From Slackia equolifaciens (lineage in GTDB: Bacteria > Actinomycetota > Coriobacteriia > Coriobacteriales > Eggerthellaceae), in assembly GCF_003725995.1 (NCBI RefSeq), contig NZ_QIBX01000006.1:52449-116448 (forward strand): 64,000 nucleotides of DNA, written 5' to 3'. The notes beneath the pieces are model-generated. The model made no database searches. It saw only the letters and a program-made list of their open reading frames with translations, and had not been told where the DNA came from. Each line of letters begins with the position of its first letter. Position 1 is the first letter of the stretch. Of this stretch, positions 1 to 9,944 are shown one piece after another. The position numbers and the translations under genes were made by a program.

Positions 1-223
1 ACTCCATGACCAGGATGGGCAAGCCCAGGATGGCCAAAAACACCAAGTACAACAGCACGAATGCCGCACCGCCGTACTCGCCGGTCACATAGGGGAAACG
101 CCACACGTTGCCCAGGCCGATGGCGCAGCCTGCGGAAATAAGGATGAACCCGATGCGCGAGGCGAACTTCTCGCGCGGCTGGCCAGCGCCGCCTTGCGTA
201 GCGGGGGAGGAATTGTCGCTCAT
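1..223 (-). CDS. Neurotransmitter:sodium symporter family transporter (5' end only)
   Basis: The reverse strand reads out of the window from an ATG at 223. The 74 visible residues run from a short hydrophilic N-terminus (MSDNSSPATQ) into a first membrane helix carrying the block AIGLGNVWRFPY, the signature of TM1 of NSS/SNF (LeuT-type) Na+-coupled amino acid transporters, followed by a second hydrophobic stretch (FVLLYLVFLAILGLPIL). The unwound TM1 around G-N-V-W-R-F-P forms the Na+ and substrate site in this family. The substrate cannot be told from this fragment. Everything beyond TM2 lies outside the window. Confidence 0.9.
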   Translation of the reverse strand, partial: MSDNSSPATQGGAGQPREKFASRIGFILISAGCAIGLGNVWRFPYVTGEYGGAAFVLLYLVFLAILGLPILVME

Positions 224-422
224 GTCCATAACTCCAGAAACTCTTATTGCTGACGTTCAAGCGAATCGTCTTTCCGGCTTCTGCTCCGGTTTGGCGTTGC
301 GCCATGCACAAGCGCAAGCCGGAAAGGCGGCACAAACGACACATTATAGGTCATTCGCCGCGTTTTCGCGCCGCTATGCTAGACTAAAGCGGTTTCAATT
401 CCTCGTTAACAAGGAGCGTCGC

Positions 423-695
423 ATGGATAAAGCGATCATCACCGTGGTCGGGCAGGACACCGTAGGCATCATTGCACGCGTGTGCACGTATCTCGCCGAC
501 CACAAGGTCAACGTGCTCGATATCTCGCAGACCATCATCGATGGGTTCTTCAACATGATGATGATTGTGGACGTTGCGGCGGCCGACAAGGATTTCGACG
601 CCGTGGTGGAAGATCTCGAGCAGCTTGGCGACCAGATTGGCGTACGCATTCGCTGCCAGAAGTCTGAAATATTCGAAAAGATGCATCGCATTTAG
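423..695 (+). CDS. ACT domain protein (UPF0237 family)
   Basis: A 90-residue protein that is a single ACT domain: beta strand [17 protein letters not shown], then helix, then [21 protein letters not shown] domains are small regulatory modules that usually bind amino acids. The ATG at 423 has an AAGGAG ribosome site ending 7 bases before it; longer upstream reading frames lack one. The next gene on the same strand encodes a PFL-family protein; this two-gene neighbourhood is widely conserved in bacteria, so the ACT protein probably acts as its partner or ligand sensor (inference). The stop codon overlaps the left arm of a large inverted repeat. Confidence 0.9.
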   Translation: MDKAIITVVGQDTVGIIARVCTYLADHKVNVLDISQTIIDGFFNMMMIVDVAAADKDFDAVVEDLEQLGDQIGVRIRCQKSEIFEKMHRI

Positions 696-845
696 GGTTT
701 CGCCGGGGAGGCGGAGAGGTCCCCGGCGCACCCGCAATGCTACCGCTCGCTTTGCTCGCTATGCGCATTGCTCCGGTGGCCCGTTTTTGACGAATTTGAG
801 CCACCGAGTGTCGCCGGGGCCTCTCCGCCTCCCCGGCGAAACCCT
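694..845. repeat. Large structured inverted repeat between ACT and PFL genes
   Basis: The left arm (694-728) and right arm (812-845) are reverse complements over 34 bases apart from one extra T at 720. The ~83-base centre has its own dyads: CGGTGGC near 765-771 against GCCACCG near 800-806, and CGCAATGC against GCGCATTGC. As RNA it would fold into a long cruciform-like stem. There is no U-run after the right arm, so a simple terminator is unlikely. It could be an mRNA processing or attenuation element between the two genes, or a small non-autonomous mobile element. Confidence 0.8.
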
Positions 846-882
846 CGCATGCGCATGTCATTCCGATGAAAGGTATCCTCCG

Positions 883-2247
883 ATGATCAACATTATGGAG
901 GTCCATGAGACCAATAAGATGATCGAGCAGGAAAAGCTCGATGTGCGTACCATCACCATGGGCATCAGCCTGCTCGACTGTGTGAGCAATGATGTAGATG
1001 AGCTGTGCGACAATATTTACCGCAAGATTACCACCTATGCGAAAGACCTGGTGGTGACGGGTGATGCCATCGAACGTGACTACGGCATCCCCATCGTGAA
1101 CAAGCGCATCACCGTGACGCCTATTTCGCTGGTGGGCGCCTCGGCGTGCAAGACGAGCGAGGATTTCGTCAAAATTGCCCATGCTCTCGATCGCGCGGGC
1201 AAAGAGGTGGGCGTCGATCTGCTGGGTGGCTATTCGGCGCTGGTGAACAAGGCTATGACCCCGGCCGAGGAGCTGCTCATCCGCTCGCTGCCGCAGGCGC
1301 TTTCCGAGACCGATATTGTGTGCTCCAGCGTGAACGTGGGCTCCACCAAGACGGGCATCGACATGAATGCCGTCGAGCTTCTGGGTCATGTGGTCAAGGA
1401 TATCGCCGCTGCTACCGCCGATAACGACTCCTATGGCTGCGTGAAGTTCGTGGCCTTCTGCAACGTGCCCGACGACAATCCGTTCATGGCCGGCGGCTTC
1501 CACGGCGTGACCGAGGGCGACGCCGTGATTAACGTGGGCGTTTCCGGCCCCGGCGTGGTGAGCCGCGCGCTGGACGAGGCCAAGGGCAAGGATTTCGAGT
1601 TCCTGTGCGAGACCATCAAGCGCACCGCGTTCAAAATTACGCGTGTGGGCCAGCTGGTGGCGCAGGAGGCAAGTCGTAGGCTGGGCATCCCGTTCGGCAT
1701 CATCGACCTGTCGCTGGCGCCCACACCGGCTGAGGGCGACTCCGTGGGCGAGGTGCTGGAGAAGATTGGCCTTTCCCAGGTGGGCGCGCCCGGCACCACG
1801 GCGGCGCTCGCCATGCTGAACGACCAGGTGAAGAAGGGCGGCATCATGGCGTCGTCCTACGTGGGCGGTCTTTCCGGCGCGTTCATTCCCGTGTCCGAGG
1901 ACAAGAACATGATCGAGGCGGCTGCTAACGGGTGCCTGACCATTGAGAAGCTTGAGGCTATGACCTGCGTTTGCAGCGTGGGCCTGGACATGATCGCGGT
2001 GCCGGGTGACACGAGCGCTGCCACCATCAGCGGCATCATTGCCGACGAGGCCGCCATCGGTATGGTGAACCAGAAGACCACCGCGGTGCGCATCATCCCT
2101 GTGGCGGGCAAGGGCGTGGGCGAGATGGCCCACTTCGGCGGTCTCATGGGATACGCACCTATCATGCCGGTGAACCAGGCAAGCTGCGAGGCGTTTGTCA
2201 CCCGTGGCGGACGAATTCCCGCGCCTATTCATTCGTTTAAGAACTAG
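883..2247 (+). CDS. PFL family protein (UPF0210 / DUF711)
   Basis: A 454-residue protein of the usual length for UPF0210. The N-terminus [20 protein letters not shown] followed by [13 protein letters not shown] is the family signature; [13 protein letters not shown] and the Gly-rich C-terminal half also fit. The family is distantly related to pyruvate formate-lyase-type glycyl radical proteins in fold, but its activity is unknown. The start at 883 is set by a GAAAGG ribosome site at 869-874 and by family alignment; upstream in-frame sequence lies in the inverted repeat. It is likely co-transcribed with the ACT gene. Confidence 0.92.
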   Translation: MINIMEVHETNKMIEQEKLDVRTITMGISLLDCVSNDVDELCDNIYRKITTYAKDLVVTGDAIERDYGIPIVNKRITVTPISLVGASACKTSEDFVKIAHALDRAGKEVGVDLLGGYSALVNKAMTPAEELLIRSLPQALSETDIVCSSVNVGSTKTGIDMNAVELLGHVVKDIAAATADNDSYGCVKFVAFCNVPDDNPFMAGGFHGVTEGDAVINVGVSGPGVVSRALDEAKGKDFEFLCETIKRTAFKITRVGQLVAQEASRRLGIPFGIIDLSLAPTPAEGDSVGEVLEKIGLSQVGAPGTTAALAMLNDQVKKGGIMASSYVGGLSGAFIPVSEDKNMIEAAANGCLTIEKLEAMTCVCSVGLDMIAVPGDTSAATISGIIADEAAIGMVNQKTTAVRIIPVAGKGVGEMAHFGGLMGYAPIMPVNQASCEAFVTRGGRIPAPIHSFKN

Positions 2248-2302
2248 GATTCTTTCAGAATGTATAAGCGTAAAAAATAGTAAGTATCTTTTTACTACTA
2301 AG

Positions 2303-2330
2303 GGCGAGTCGACTTTCGGACTCGCCTTTA
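2303..2330 (+). terminator. Rho-independent terminator after PFL gene
   Basis: An 8-bp stem GGCGAGTC (2303-2310) pairs with GACTCGCC (2319-2326) and is followed by TTTA. It ends the ACT-PFL unit just before the ribosome site of the acetyltransferase gene. Confidence 0.7.
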
Positions 2331-2347
2331 TCAATGGAGGGCAAAGC

Positions 2348-2863
2348 ATGGCATCTCAAAATACGCAGGCAATCGGGGTTCGTTTGTTCACATCTTCCGA
2401 TGTTCCCGCGATGCGCGAGATTTGGAATCAGGTCGTCATAGATGGGCGCGCGTTCCCGCAAGAAGACGTGCTCGCCAGCGACGCCGAGGCGGAGGAGTTT
2501 TTTGCGTCGCAGACGGAGACCGCTGTGGCTGTGCAAGATGGCGAGGTCCTGGGCCTCTACATCCTGCACCCCAACAATATCGGGCGTTGCGGGCATATTG
2601 CCAACGCGAGTTATGCCGTGGCGCGGGAGGCGCGCGGCAAACACGTGGGCGCGGCGCTCGTGACCGACTCTCTCCATCGCGCCAAGGCGTGCGGTTTCCG
2701 CGTGCTGCAGTTCAACGCCGTGGTTGCGTCCAATGCGTCGGCGCTCCACCTTTATGAGAAGATTGGCTTCACACGCTTGGGCGCCATTCCCGGTGGCTTC
2801 CGCAATATCAACGGCGAATACGAAGACATCTACCCGCACTACTATGATCTGACTACGCTCTAG
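2348..2863 (+). CDS. GNAT family N-acetyltransferase
   Basis: A 171-residue cytosolic GNAT protein. The N-terminal part (VRLFTSSDVPAMREIWNQVV) gives the first strand and helix. The acetyl-CoA loop is represented by AREARGKHVGAALV (~95-110), and the C-terminal NASALHLYEKIGFTRLGAIP is the usual alpha4-beta7 region. The substrate is unknown; small molecules or protein amines are both possible. Start at 2348 with GGAGG at 2336-2340. It stands alone between terminators and has no clear operon partner. Confidence 0.9.
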   Translation: MASQNTQAIGVRLFTSSDVPAMREIWNQVVIDGRAFPQEDVLASDAEAEEFFASQTETAVAVQDGEVLGLYILHPNNIGRCGHIANASYAVAREARGKHVGAALVTDSLHRAKACGFRVLQFNAVVASNASALHLYEKIGFTRLGAIPGGFRNINGEYEDIYPHYYDLTTL

Positions 2864-3016
2864 TGGAATCTTCTTTTTCTCACATTTGCTCACATTTTCT
2901 AACATGATACATTGTGAGAAAGAAGGCGCCCATTCATGCAACGGGGTATTCATGCGCGTGCCTGCGTGGCAGGCGCAGTCTATCACCGCTGATTCAATGG
3001 CAGGCAGGAGGCTTCG

Positions 3017-4063
3017 ATGCCCTATATCCATATTGATTCGCTTGATGACCCGCGTTTGGATGCGTATGCGCGTCTGACTGAGGCGCAGTTGCGCAATAAG
3101 CTGGAGCCCGAGAAGGGAATCTTCATCGCCGAGAGCATCAAGGTGATTGAACGTGCGCTCGAAGGCGGCATGGTGCCCGTGTCGGTTCTGATGACGCCAC
3201 ATTGGCTGGATGCGGCTGCCGACGTGGTGACGCGCATTGAAGCGGCGGGCGTTGCGGCAAAGGCCAACGAAAGGACCGGGGCGGCCGCGGGATTCGGCAG
3301 CATTGAGGAAAGCGATGAGGCAAAGGTAGCTGGCAACGCTGAAGTGACCCGTACGGCTGAAGGTGCAGGTGATGCTGAAGGAACTTGCGCGGCCGACGAC
3401 GGGGTGCCCATATTCGTGGCGCCCGAAGACGAGCTCAAAAAGCTCACGGGTTTCGCGCTTACGCGAGGCATTCTGTGCGCCATGCGCCGTCCGCAGCTGC
3501 CGAGTGCGGAGGAGCTCATCGATCAGATCGCGCGCGAAAAGTCTGCCGCGATGGGTTGTGTGCCGGAAGATGTGCGTCTGCGCGTGGCCGTGCTGGAGGG
3601 TATTGTCGACCACACCAATGTGGGTGCTATTTTCCGCTCTGCCGCCGCGTTGGGTGTGGATGTGGTGCTGGTCACGCCTACGTGCTGCGATCCGCTGTAT
3701 CGTCGTGCGGTGCGCGTGAGCATGGGCACGGTGTTCCAGGTGCCGTGGACGCGCATCGGCGAGAATGTGCACGAATGGCCGGCGGCAGGGCTTGAGCGCC
3801 TGCATGCGCTGGGTTTCAAGACGGCAGCCATGGCGCTTTCTGATGACTCAATTCCCCTGGGTGCGTCGCAACTTGCTGCATGTAACCGTCTGGCGCTGGT
3901 CTTCGGAACCGAAGGCGATGGCCTGGCGCAGCAAACCATCGCCGGCTGCGATTACACGGTACGCATTCCCATGAAGCACCACGTGGACAGCCTTAATGTT
4001 GCGGCCGCCAGCGCGGTGGCATTCTGGGAACTCTGTGGTTGTGAAGAGATAGTAAGTATCTAA
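3017..4063 (+). CDS. SpoU/TrmH family RNA 2'-O-methyltransferase
   Basis: A 348-residue protein that uses S-adenosylmethionine to methylate a ribose 2'-OH in rRNA or tRNA. The N-terminal substrate-binding part (to ~75) is followed by an unusual Ala/Glu/Gly-rich insertion (~80-125) and then the SPOUT knot domain. Motif 1 is DHTNVGAIFRSAAALG, motif 2 LVFGTEGDGL, motif 3 IPMKHHVDSLNVAAASAVAF. The start at 3017 follows AGGAGG at 3006-3011. The TAA stop shares its last A with the ATG of the next gene, so it is translationally coupled to the following small protein. The target nucleotide cannot be deduced. Confidence 0.9.
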   Translation: MPYIHIDSLDDPRLDAYARLTEAQLRNKLEPEKGIFIAESIKVIERALEGGMVPVSVLMTPHWLDAAADVVTRIEAAGVAAKANERTGAAAGFGSIEESDEAKVAGNAEVTRTAEGAGDAEGTCAADDGVPIFVAPEDELKKLTGFALTRGILCAMRRPQLPSAEELIDQIAREKSAAMGCVPEDVRLRVAVLEGIVDHTNVGAIFRSAAALGVDVVLVTPTCCDPLYRRAVRVSMGTVFQVPWTRIGENVHEWPAAGLERLHALGFKTAAMALSDDSIPLGASQLAACNRLALVFGTEGDGLAQQTIAGCDYTVRIPMKHHVDSLNVAAASAVAFWELCGCEEIVSI

Positions 4064-4326
4064 TGGAGACTACCAATCAAAAAGAATGTATAGATAAAGC
4101 AGCGTCTCAGGCGAGCGAATTCAACGTCGACGATTTGAAAGAGGCCCAGCGTCAAATCGATTCCATTCTCCATAAGCTGCGTGCGACGATTGTCACGTTG
4201 GAATCGAAAGGCCATCCCGAACGCTATAAGTCGCAGATCACGCTCGCCAAGCGTCGCATCAAGGCGCTTGAGATCGCGAATGAGCTGATAGGGCGCGAGC
4301 TAGAAAAGGAATATACCCATGCATAG
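4063..4326 (+). CDS. Small helical protein of unknown function (87 aa)
   Basis: An 87-residue hydrophilic protein, mostly predicted helix and coiled coil (DLKEAQRQIDSILHKLRATI, then KSQITLAKRRIKALEIANEL). No known domain was recognised. It overlaps the methyltransferase stop by one base and its own 3' end overlaps the phosphatase gene by 8 bases, so all three are probably made from one mRNA with coupled translation. The overlaps and regular codon use support a real gene; the function is unknown. Confidence 0.75.
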   Translation: METTNQKECIDKAASQASEFNVDDLKEAQRQIDSILHKLRATIVTLESKGHPERYKSQITLAKRRIKALEIANELIGRELEKEYTHA

Positions 4327-4795
4327 AATCATGTTTGTGTGCCACGGCAACATCTGTAGATCAACCATGGCAGAATTCGTCATGAAGGATCTGGTGGAGA
4401 AGGCGGGGCGCGCGGATGAGTTCGTCATTGCGAGTTCGGCCACCAGTACCGAGGAAATCGGCATGCCGGTATATCCCGGCACCAAAAAGGTGCTGCGTGC
4501 TCACGGCATTTCCAGCGACGGCAAACGTGCGGTGCAGCTGCGTGCGGACGACTATGACAAGTACGACCTGTTTGTGGGCATGGATTCCGCCAACATCCGC
4601 AATATGCGTCGCATGCTGGGCGGCGACCCGGCGAACAAGGTGCGCAAGCTGCTCGAATTCCCCGAAGGCGTGACCACCGATGCCGCATCCGACGTGGCCG
4701 ACCCCTGGTATACGCGCGATTTCGACACCACTTACGACGACGTGCTCCGCGGCTGCACGGCGCTGCTCGAAGCGCTTTCGCCTGCAGGAGAATAA
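4319..4795 (+). CDS. Low-molecular-weight protein tyrosine phosphatase
   Basis: A 158-residue phosphatase of the LMW-PTP family. The P-loop CX5R sequence is VCHGNICRST at residues 8-17, with the nucleophile Cys and phosphate-binding Arg present. The general acid Asp lies in VADPWYTRDF near the C-terminus, the expected DPW/Y motif. It removes phosphate from tyrosine, or sometimes arginine, on proteins. It lies last in a three-gene coupled unit behind the methyltransferase and the 87-residue protein; no tyrosine kinase is adjacent. The start at 4319 overlaps the upstream gene and has AAAAGGA just before it. Confidence 0.93.
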   Translation: MHRIMFVCHGNICRSTMAEFVMKDLVEKAGRADEFVIASSATSTEEIGMPVYPGTKKVLRAHGISSDGKRAVQLRADDYDKYDLFVGMDSANIRNMRRMLGGDPANKVRKLLEFPEGVTTDAASDVADPWYTRDFDTTYDDVLRGCTALLEALSPAGE

Positions 4796-4877
4796 AGCGA
4801 CCCTCGTTCTTCCACTGGAGGTTTCTCCATCTTTCGCAACATTTAGTCAACGGCACTTAGATTTTCTGCAAAAGGGG

Positions 4878-4905
4878 TTGAATCCCAAAGGCTGGGTGCT
4901 AGTAT
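4878..4905 (+). promoter_or_regulatory. Probable sigma-70 promoter of groES-groEL
   Basis: TTGAAT at 4878-4883 and TAGTAT at 4900-4905 are separated by 16 bases, giving a start site near 4912, directly next to the CIRCE operator. Confidence 0.65.
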
Positions 4906-4914
4906 AGCCAACTG

Positions 4915-4941
4915 TTAGCACTCGATGGGTTTGAGTGCTAG
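4915..4941 (+). promoter_or_regulatory. CIRCE operator (HrcA binding site)
   Basis: TTAGCACTC (4915-4923), nine bases, then GAGTGCTAG (4933-4941). This matches the CIRCE consensus TTAGCACTC-N9-GAGTGCTAA with one mismatch at the last base. GAGTGCTAGCACTC (4933-4946) adds an overlapping palindrome. HrcA represses chaperone genes through this site, so the operon is expected to be heat-inducible; hrcA itself is not in the window. Confidence 0.95.
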
Positions 4942-5040
4942 CACTCAGAAGCCGCGACGAACAATCGCATGCGTCTTTAAATGCGATGCTCGTTGCGCAC
5001 GACCGCAAGGTAATAAAAGGCAACAGGGAAAGGACATTCC

Positions 5041-5331
5041 ATGAATCTCAAGCCTTTGGGAGATCGCGTTATCGTCAAGCGCGACGAAGCTGAAACCACC
5101 ACCGCGTCGGGCCTCATCCTGGCCTCCACCAGCAAAGAGAAGCCACAGAGCGGCATCGTGCTGGCTGTGGGCGAGGGCAAGCTGGACAAGGACGGCAATC
5201 TGATTCCCATGCCGGTCAAGGAGGGCGACCGCGTGCTGTACGGCAAGTACGGCGGAACCGAAATCACCGTCGAGGGCGAGGAAGTGCTCATCCTGCGTGC
5301 CGACGATCTGTTTGCGGTTTACACCGACTAA
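5041..5331 (+). CDS. groS: Co-chaperonin GroES
   Basis: A 96-residue GroES, full family length. It begins [20 protein letters not shown], with a mobile loop around [19 protein letters not shown] and the conserved [15 protein letters not shown] and C-terminal [10 protein letters not shown]. It caps the GroEL ring in the cytoplasm during protein folding. Start ATG 5041 with GGGAAAGGA at 5025-5033. It is first in the CIRCE-controlled operon, with groL 124 bases downstream. Confidence 0.98.
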   Translation: MNLKPLGDRVIVKRDEAETTTASGLILASTSKEKPQSGIVLAVGEGKLDKDGNLIPMPVKEGDRVLYGKYGGTEITVEGEEVLILRADDLFAVYTD

Positions 5332-5339
5332 CGTTGCGA

Positions 5340-5391
5340 TTGCGAAGCGCTCGCGGCTCCAAATCGTGGCTGGAGCGACGACGATTCGCAA
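5340..5391 (+). promoter_or_regulatory. Intercistronic hairpin between groES and groEL
   Basis: TTGCGAA at 5340-5346 pairs with TTCGCAA at 5385-5391, enclosing an inner GCTCCA/TGGAGC-like stem. A second small stem CTGATT/AATCAG follows at about 5400-5414. No U-run follows, so these are more likely mRNA processing or stability structures than terminators. Confidence 0.5.
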
Positions 5392-5395
5392 GTAA

Positions 5396-7084
<1,689 letters not shown>

Positions 7085-7118
7085 TGCGTTTGCATTAACC
7101 ATAGAACAACGCCATTCA

Positions 7119-7150
7119 AGGCGGCGGCCATTCGGTCGCCGCTTTGTTGT
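7119..7150 (+). terminator. Terminator of groES-groEL operon
   Basis: GCGGCG (7121-7126) pairs with CGCCGC (7137-7142) with flanking G/C pairs, followed by TTTGTTGTTT. Confidence 0.75.
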
Positions 7151-7425
7151 TTGGCGGCAAAACGCATGCGATTCTGCGTTGTTCCGCATCGTGGAACACC
7201 CGTGCCGTACGGCGGTTTGGGGGCGTTGTGGGGCATCTTGCGGCTCTTTAAACTTCGGGTCATACAAGCCCGCAGGGAGGCGGGCGGGGTAACGCGCCAG
7301 ATGCTTGAACGCAAGCGAGGGGCGTGCCAAGCCGCAGAGATATTGCGGTTCTGGGGTTTGGCGAAGCTCTCCTCAGTGCGTTGGTTCCGACGCGAAGCTC
7401 AAGACCCAAAGGTTAGGGGGACGTC
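7151..7425 (+). promoter_or_regulatory. Leader of flavoprotein gene with a TGTTCC-N7-GGAACA dyad
   Basis: This gap between groL and the Tat flavoprotein contains a perfect 6-bp inverted repeat: TGTTCC (7180-7185) and GGAACA (7193-7198). The shape suits a dimeric regulator, and the IclR protein encoded beyond the flavoprotein is a candidate (inference). No other gene was seen. GTTAGGGGG at 7410-7418 is the ribosome site of the next gene. Confidence 0.4.
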
Positions 7426-9051
7426 ATGACCGCGATGCAATCAATGAAGTCGGAATCCACTATGGAAAAGGGGCTGTCACGCCGTGGGTTTGTGACTGCT
7501 GCCGCAATGGGGCTGGCGGGGGTAGCGGCCGCGGGGCTGGCAGGATGCTCTCCAAGCCAAGCGGGCGAGAAGGCCCCTTCTTCCGCATCCACGGGATCGA
7601 GCGTGCCTTCTTCGTGGGATGGCGAATACGATGTCGTTGTGTGCGGAGGCGGCGGCAGCGGGCTTACTGCGGCGTATTCTGCGCTTGAGAATGGGGCGTC
7701 GAGCGTGCTGGTGCTTGAAAAGGCCGGCACCACGGGCGGAACAACCGCTCTTGCAGAAGGCGCCATTCAAGCAAGTGGCACCACATGGCAAAAAGAAATC
7801 GCTGGCGTGATCGATGACAGCCCGGAGCTTCATAAGAATTTTTGGATGACCGACGGCGAGGGGCTTGTCAAAGAGGAACTTGTGCAATGCATGGCTGACA
7901 ATGCGGCCGATAATCTGCAGTGGATGGCCGACAACTTCAATATCACTTTCTCGAACGTGTTCGGATGCTATCCCACGCCCTATATGAAAGACGAATACAT
8001 GCGTGATCGCATCCATCTGATTACTGACGCATCCGACGAAACGAAGACCGGAGGCGTGGTGTGGGCCACCAATGCCCTTGCCGCCGTGCAGGAAAAGGGA
8101 GGCGAGGTGCAAACCGATACGGAAGTGGTTGACATTTACCAAGATGAAAGCGGCACGGTTGTAGGCGTTGCTACCAAAGACGGCAAGAACTACAAGGCAA
8201 ACAAAGGCGTTGTGCTGGCGATGGGGTCAATTGACCACAACGAAGACATGGCATTCAAGTATGACCAGCAGCAGTATTGGGATATCAAGACGCAGGCCGT
8301 TGCTACTGCCGCAACCAATACAGGCGACGGCATTCGCATTGGAATGGCGCACGGCGCCGATACGGCGTTCCATGGTGCTGTCGACCTAATACTCCAAACT
8401 TGGAGCTACACCAACAACCAGAACCCCGAAATCCCCTATATCCTGATCGATATGCGCGGCAACCGATTCGTGCGTGAGGATACCACGTACGCCTTCCACT
8501 GCCGCGCGATGTTCAACGCCGCTATGGCCCAGGGCGGCATGGATGGGTGCACGTACATGCTCATGGACAACAAGATGCTGACGTCGGACGCCAAATGCTC
8601 CTGGTCTGATAACGCATCGGACGGCGCGGATGCTCGTAAGGCGGCGCTTGATGACGGGAGCCTGGTGCAGGCCGACTCGCTTGACGAGCTTGCGAAGGCG
8701 CTGGGCATGCCCGCATCCAATCTCAAAGCTACGGTCGAATCGTGGAATGCCGCGTGCAAGGCTGGGGAAGACGCCGCTTTCGGGCGCGTTGTCCAGCTGA
8801 CACCGCTCGATGAGGCTCCTTACTTCGCCTGGAAAACCCAGAACACCAACATTGGGTCTATTGGCGGGCTCCTGATCAATACCGATGCCGCAATTCTCGA
8901 TACCGATGGGAACCCCATTCCGCACCTGTTCGGCGCCGGCGTTGACACGGCAGGGTGGATTGGGCCGTACTACCCAGGCTCCGGCACCTGCCTCCAGGGC
9001 GCGCTCAATTGGGGACGCATTGCCGGTAGGAACGCGGCGACTACGGCATAG
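7426..9051 (+). CDS. Tat-exported FAD-dependent reductase (fumarate/urocanate reductase-like flavoprotein)
   Basis: A 541-residue exported flavoprotein. The Tat motif LSRRGFV is followed by a hydrophobic stretch and lipobox LAGC, so it is probably a lipoprotein on the outer membrane face. The FAD-binding dinucleotide fold starts at YDVVVCGGGGSGLTAAYSAL, and the capping and C-terminal FAD segments (NWGRIAGRNAA) follow. In the related flavocytochrome c fumarate reductases a catalytic Arg lies four residues after the Glu of the G-R-F-x-N-E block. Here that block reads GNRFVREDTTY, with Tyr at that place, so fumarate is an unlikely substrate (inference). No haem or FMN-binding domain is fused. 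ATG 7426 has a good ribosome site; ATG 7462 is an alternative. An IclR regulator is convergent. Confidence 0.85.
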   Translation: MTAMQSMKSESTMEKGLSRRGFVTAAAMGLAGVAAAGLAGCSPSQAGEKAPSSASTGSSVPSSWDGEYDVVVCGGGGSGLTAAYSALENGASSVLVLEKAGTTGGTTALAEGAIQASGTTWQKEIAGVIDDSPELHKNFWMTDGEGLVKEELVQCMADNAADNLQWMADNFNITFSNVFGCYPTPYMKDEYMRDRIHLITDASDETKTGGVVWATNALAAVQEKGGEVQTDTEVVDIYQDESGTVVGVATKDGKNYKANKGVVLAMGSIDHNEDMAFKYDQQQYWDIKTQAVATAATNTGDGIRIGMAHGADTAFHGAVDLILQTWSYTNNQNPEIPYILIDMRGNRFVREDTTYAFHCRAMFNAAMAQGGMDGCTYMLMDNKMLTSDAKCSWSDNASDGADARKAALDDGSLVQADSLDELAKALGMPASNLKATVESWNAACKAGEDAAFGRVVQLTPLDEAPYFAWKTQNTNIGSIGGLLINTDAAILDTDGNPIPHLFGAGVDTAGWIGPYYPGSGTCLQGALNWGRIAGRNAATTA

Positions 9052-9090
9052 CTGAAACAATTAATTCTACTGAGCAGTTCGATATAGGGC

Positions 9091-9130
9091 AAAACCGCCG
9101 GCAGCGTCCCTCCTCGCACCGGCGGTTTTT
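9091..9130. terminator. Bidirectional terminator between flavoprotein and IclR genes
   Basis: AAAACCGCCGG (9091-9101) pairs with CCGGCGGTTTTT (9119-9130), giving A-runs and T-runs on both sides that suit the two convergent genes. Confidence 0.85.
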
Positions 9131-9173
9131 GCATAACGGGCGCCGCTCGCTGACGAAGCTATGGTGCAAAGGC

Positions 9174-9944
9174 TCACTCGACGTATCCCATGCGTCGCGA
9201 AATGCCCGCCGCCGCACGCATAACCTTGTGCGCCACGGCGGCAAAGTCTTCCTCGGGGAGGTCGCCGTTTGATCCGCTTACGCCTACCGCCGCAACGGCC
9301 TCGCCGCTGAAATCGAAAATGGGGGCCGCAATGCATCGGTGGTCGAATTCCGATTCCTCGCAGTCGGCCGCCCATCCGTTTCGTCTGACGGTGCGCAAAT
9401 AGCGCACGAAATCCCTGCGGTTTGTAATGGTGTTGGGCGTATGGGGCTCAAATGTAAAATCGAAAAGCGCCTCCTCAAGCTCTTCGGCCGAAAGGCACGA
9501 CAGAAGCACCTTTCCCATTGACGAACAGTGGGCGGGATAGCGTTTTCCTACACGGGTGAAATCTTCATCCGCTTTGCTCTCGGATTCTTTGCCGATGATG
9601 GAAATGAAGGGGCCGTCGAGTACTCCTAGGTAAGCCGGAAGCTTCAGGGCGTGCTCAAGCGCAAGCAAATACGGGCGAGCTTCAACCTGAAGCTCGAGCG
9701 AATTGATGTGCCGACTCATCAGGATGAACGGTTGCGGCCCTAACTCGTAAGCGCCGGAAAGAGTTTTTTCGGCATATCCGCGGGTTGCCAGGGTCTGCAA
9801 AATGCGATGCGTGGTGGTTTTGCTCAGGCCTGTTTTGACCGCAAGCTCCGATACCCCAATTCCCCCATGGGAGCTTGAAAGCGCCTCAAGTACGTCCAGG
9901 GCGCGTTCGAGCGACTGCATTGTTTGTTTTTCGCGGCTGTCCAT
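9174..9944 (-). CDS. IclR family transcriptional regulator
   Basis: A 256-residue regulator. An N-terminal winged helix-turn-helix (~8-70; ALDVLEALSS, LSKTTTHRILQTLATRGY) precedes the IclR effector domain (GKVLLSCLSAEELEEALFDF, then AVAAVGVSGSNGDLPEED). IclR proteins bind DNA as dimers or tetramers and respond to small organic acids. The start at 9944 has a GGAGGGGGGG ribosome site on the reverse strand; longer readings lack one. It is convergent with the flavoprotein gene, so it may sense that enzyme's substrate, with the dyad at 7180-7198 as a possible site (inference). Confidence 0.92.
   Translation of the reverse strand: MDSREKQTMQSLERALDVLEALSSSHGGIGVSELAVKTGLSKTTTHRILQTLATRGYAEKTLSGAYELGPQPFILMSRHINSLELQVEARPYLLALEHALKLPAYLGVLDGPFISIIGKESESKADEDFTRVGKRYPAHCSSMGKVLLSCLSAEELEEALFDFTFEPHTPNTITNRRDFVRYLRTVRRNGWAADCEESEFDHRCIAAPIFDFSGEAVAAVGVSGSNGDLPEEDFAAVAHKVMRAAAGISRRMGYVE

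Noticed and set aside
550..2349. Long open frame on the reverse strand opposite the PFL gene
   Set aside because: It is His/Arg/Ala-rich low-quality protein antisense to a clearly conserved gene; GC-rich third positions create such shadows.
7426..9051. Naming this and the other Tat flavoproteins fumarate reductase (frdA)
   Set aside because: The catalytic Arg position differs and there is no haem domain, so only a general reductase name is supportable.
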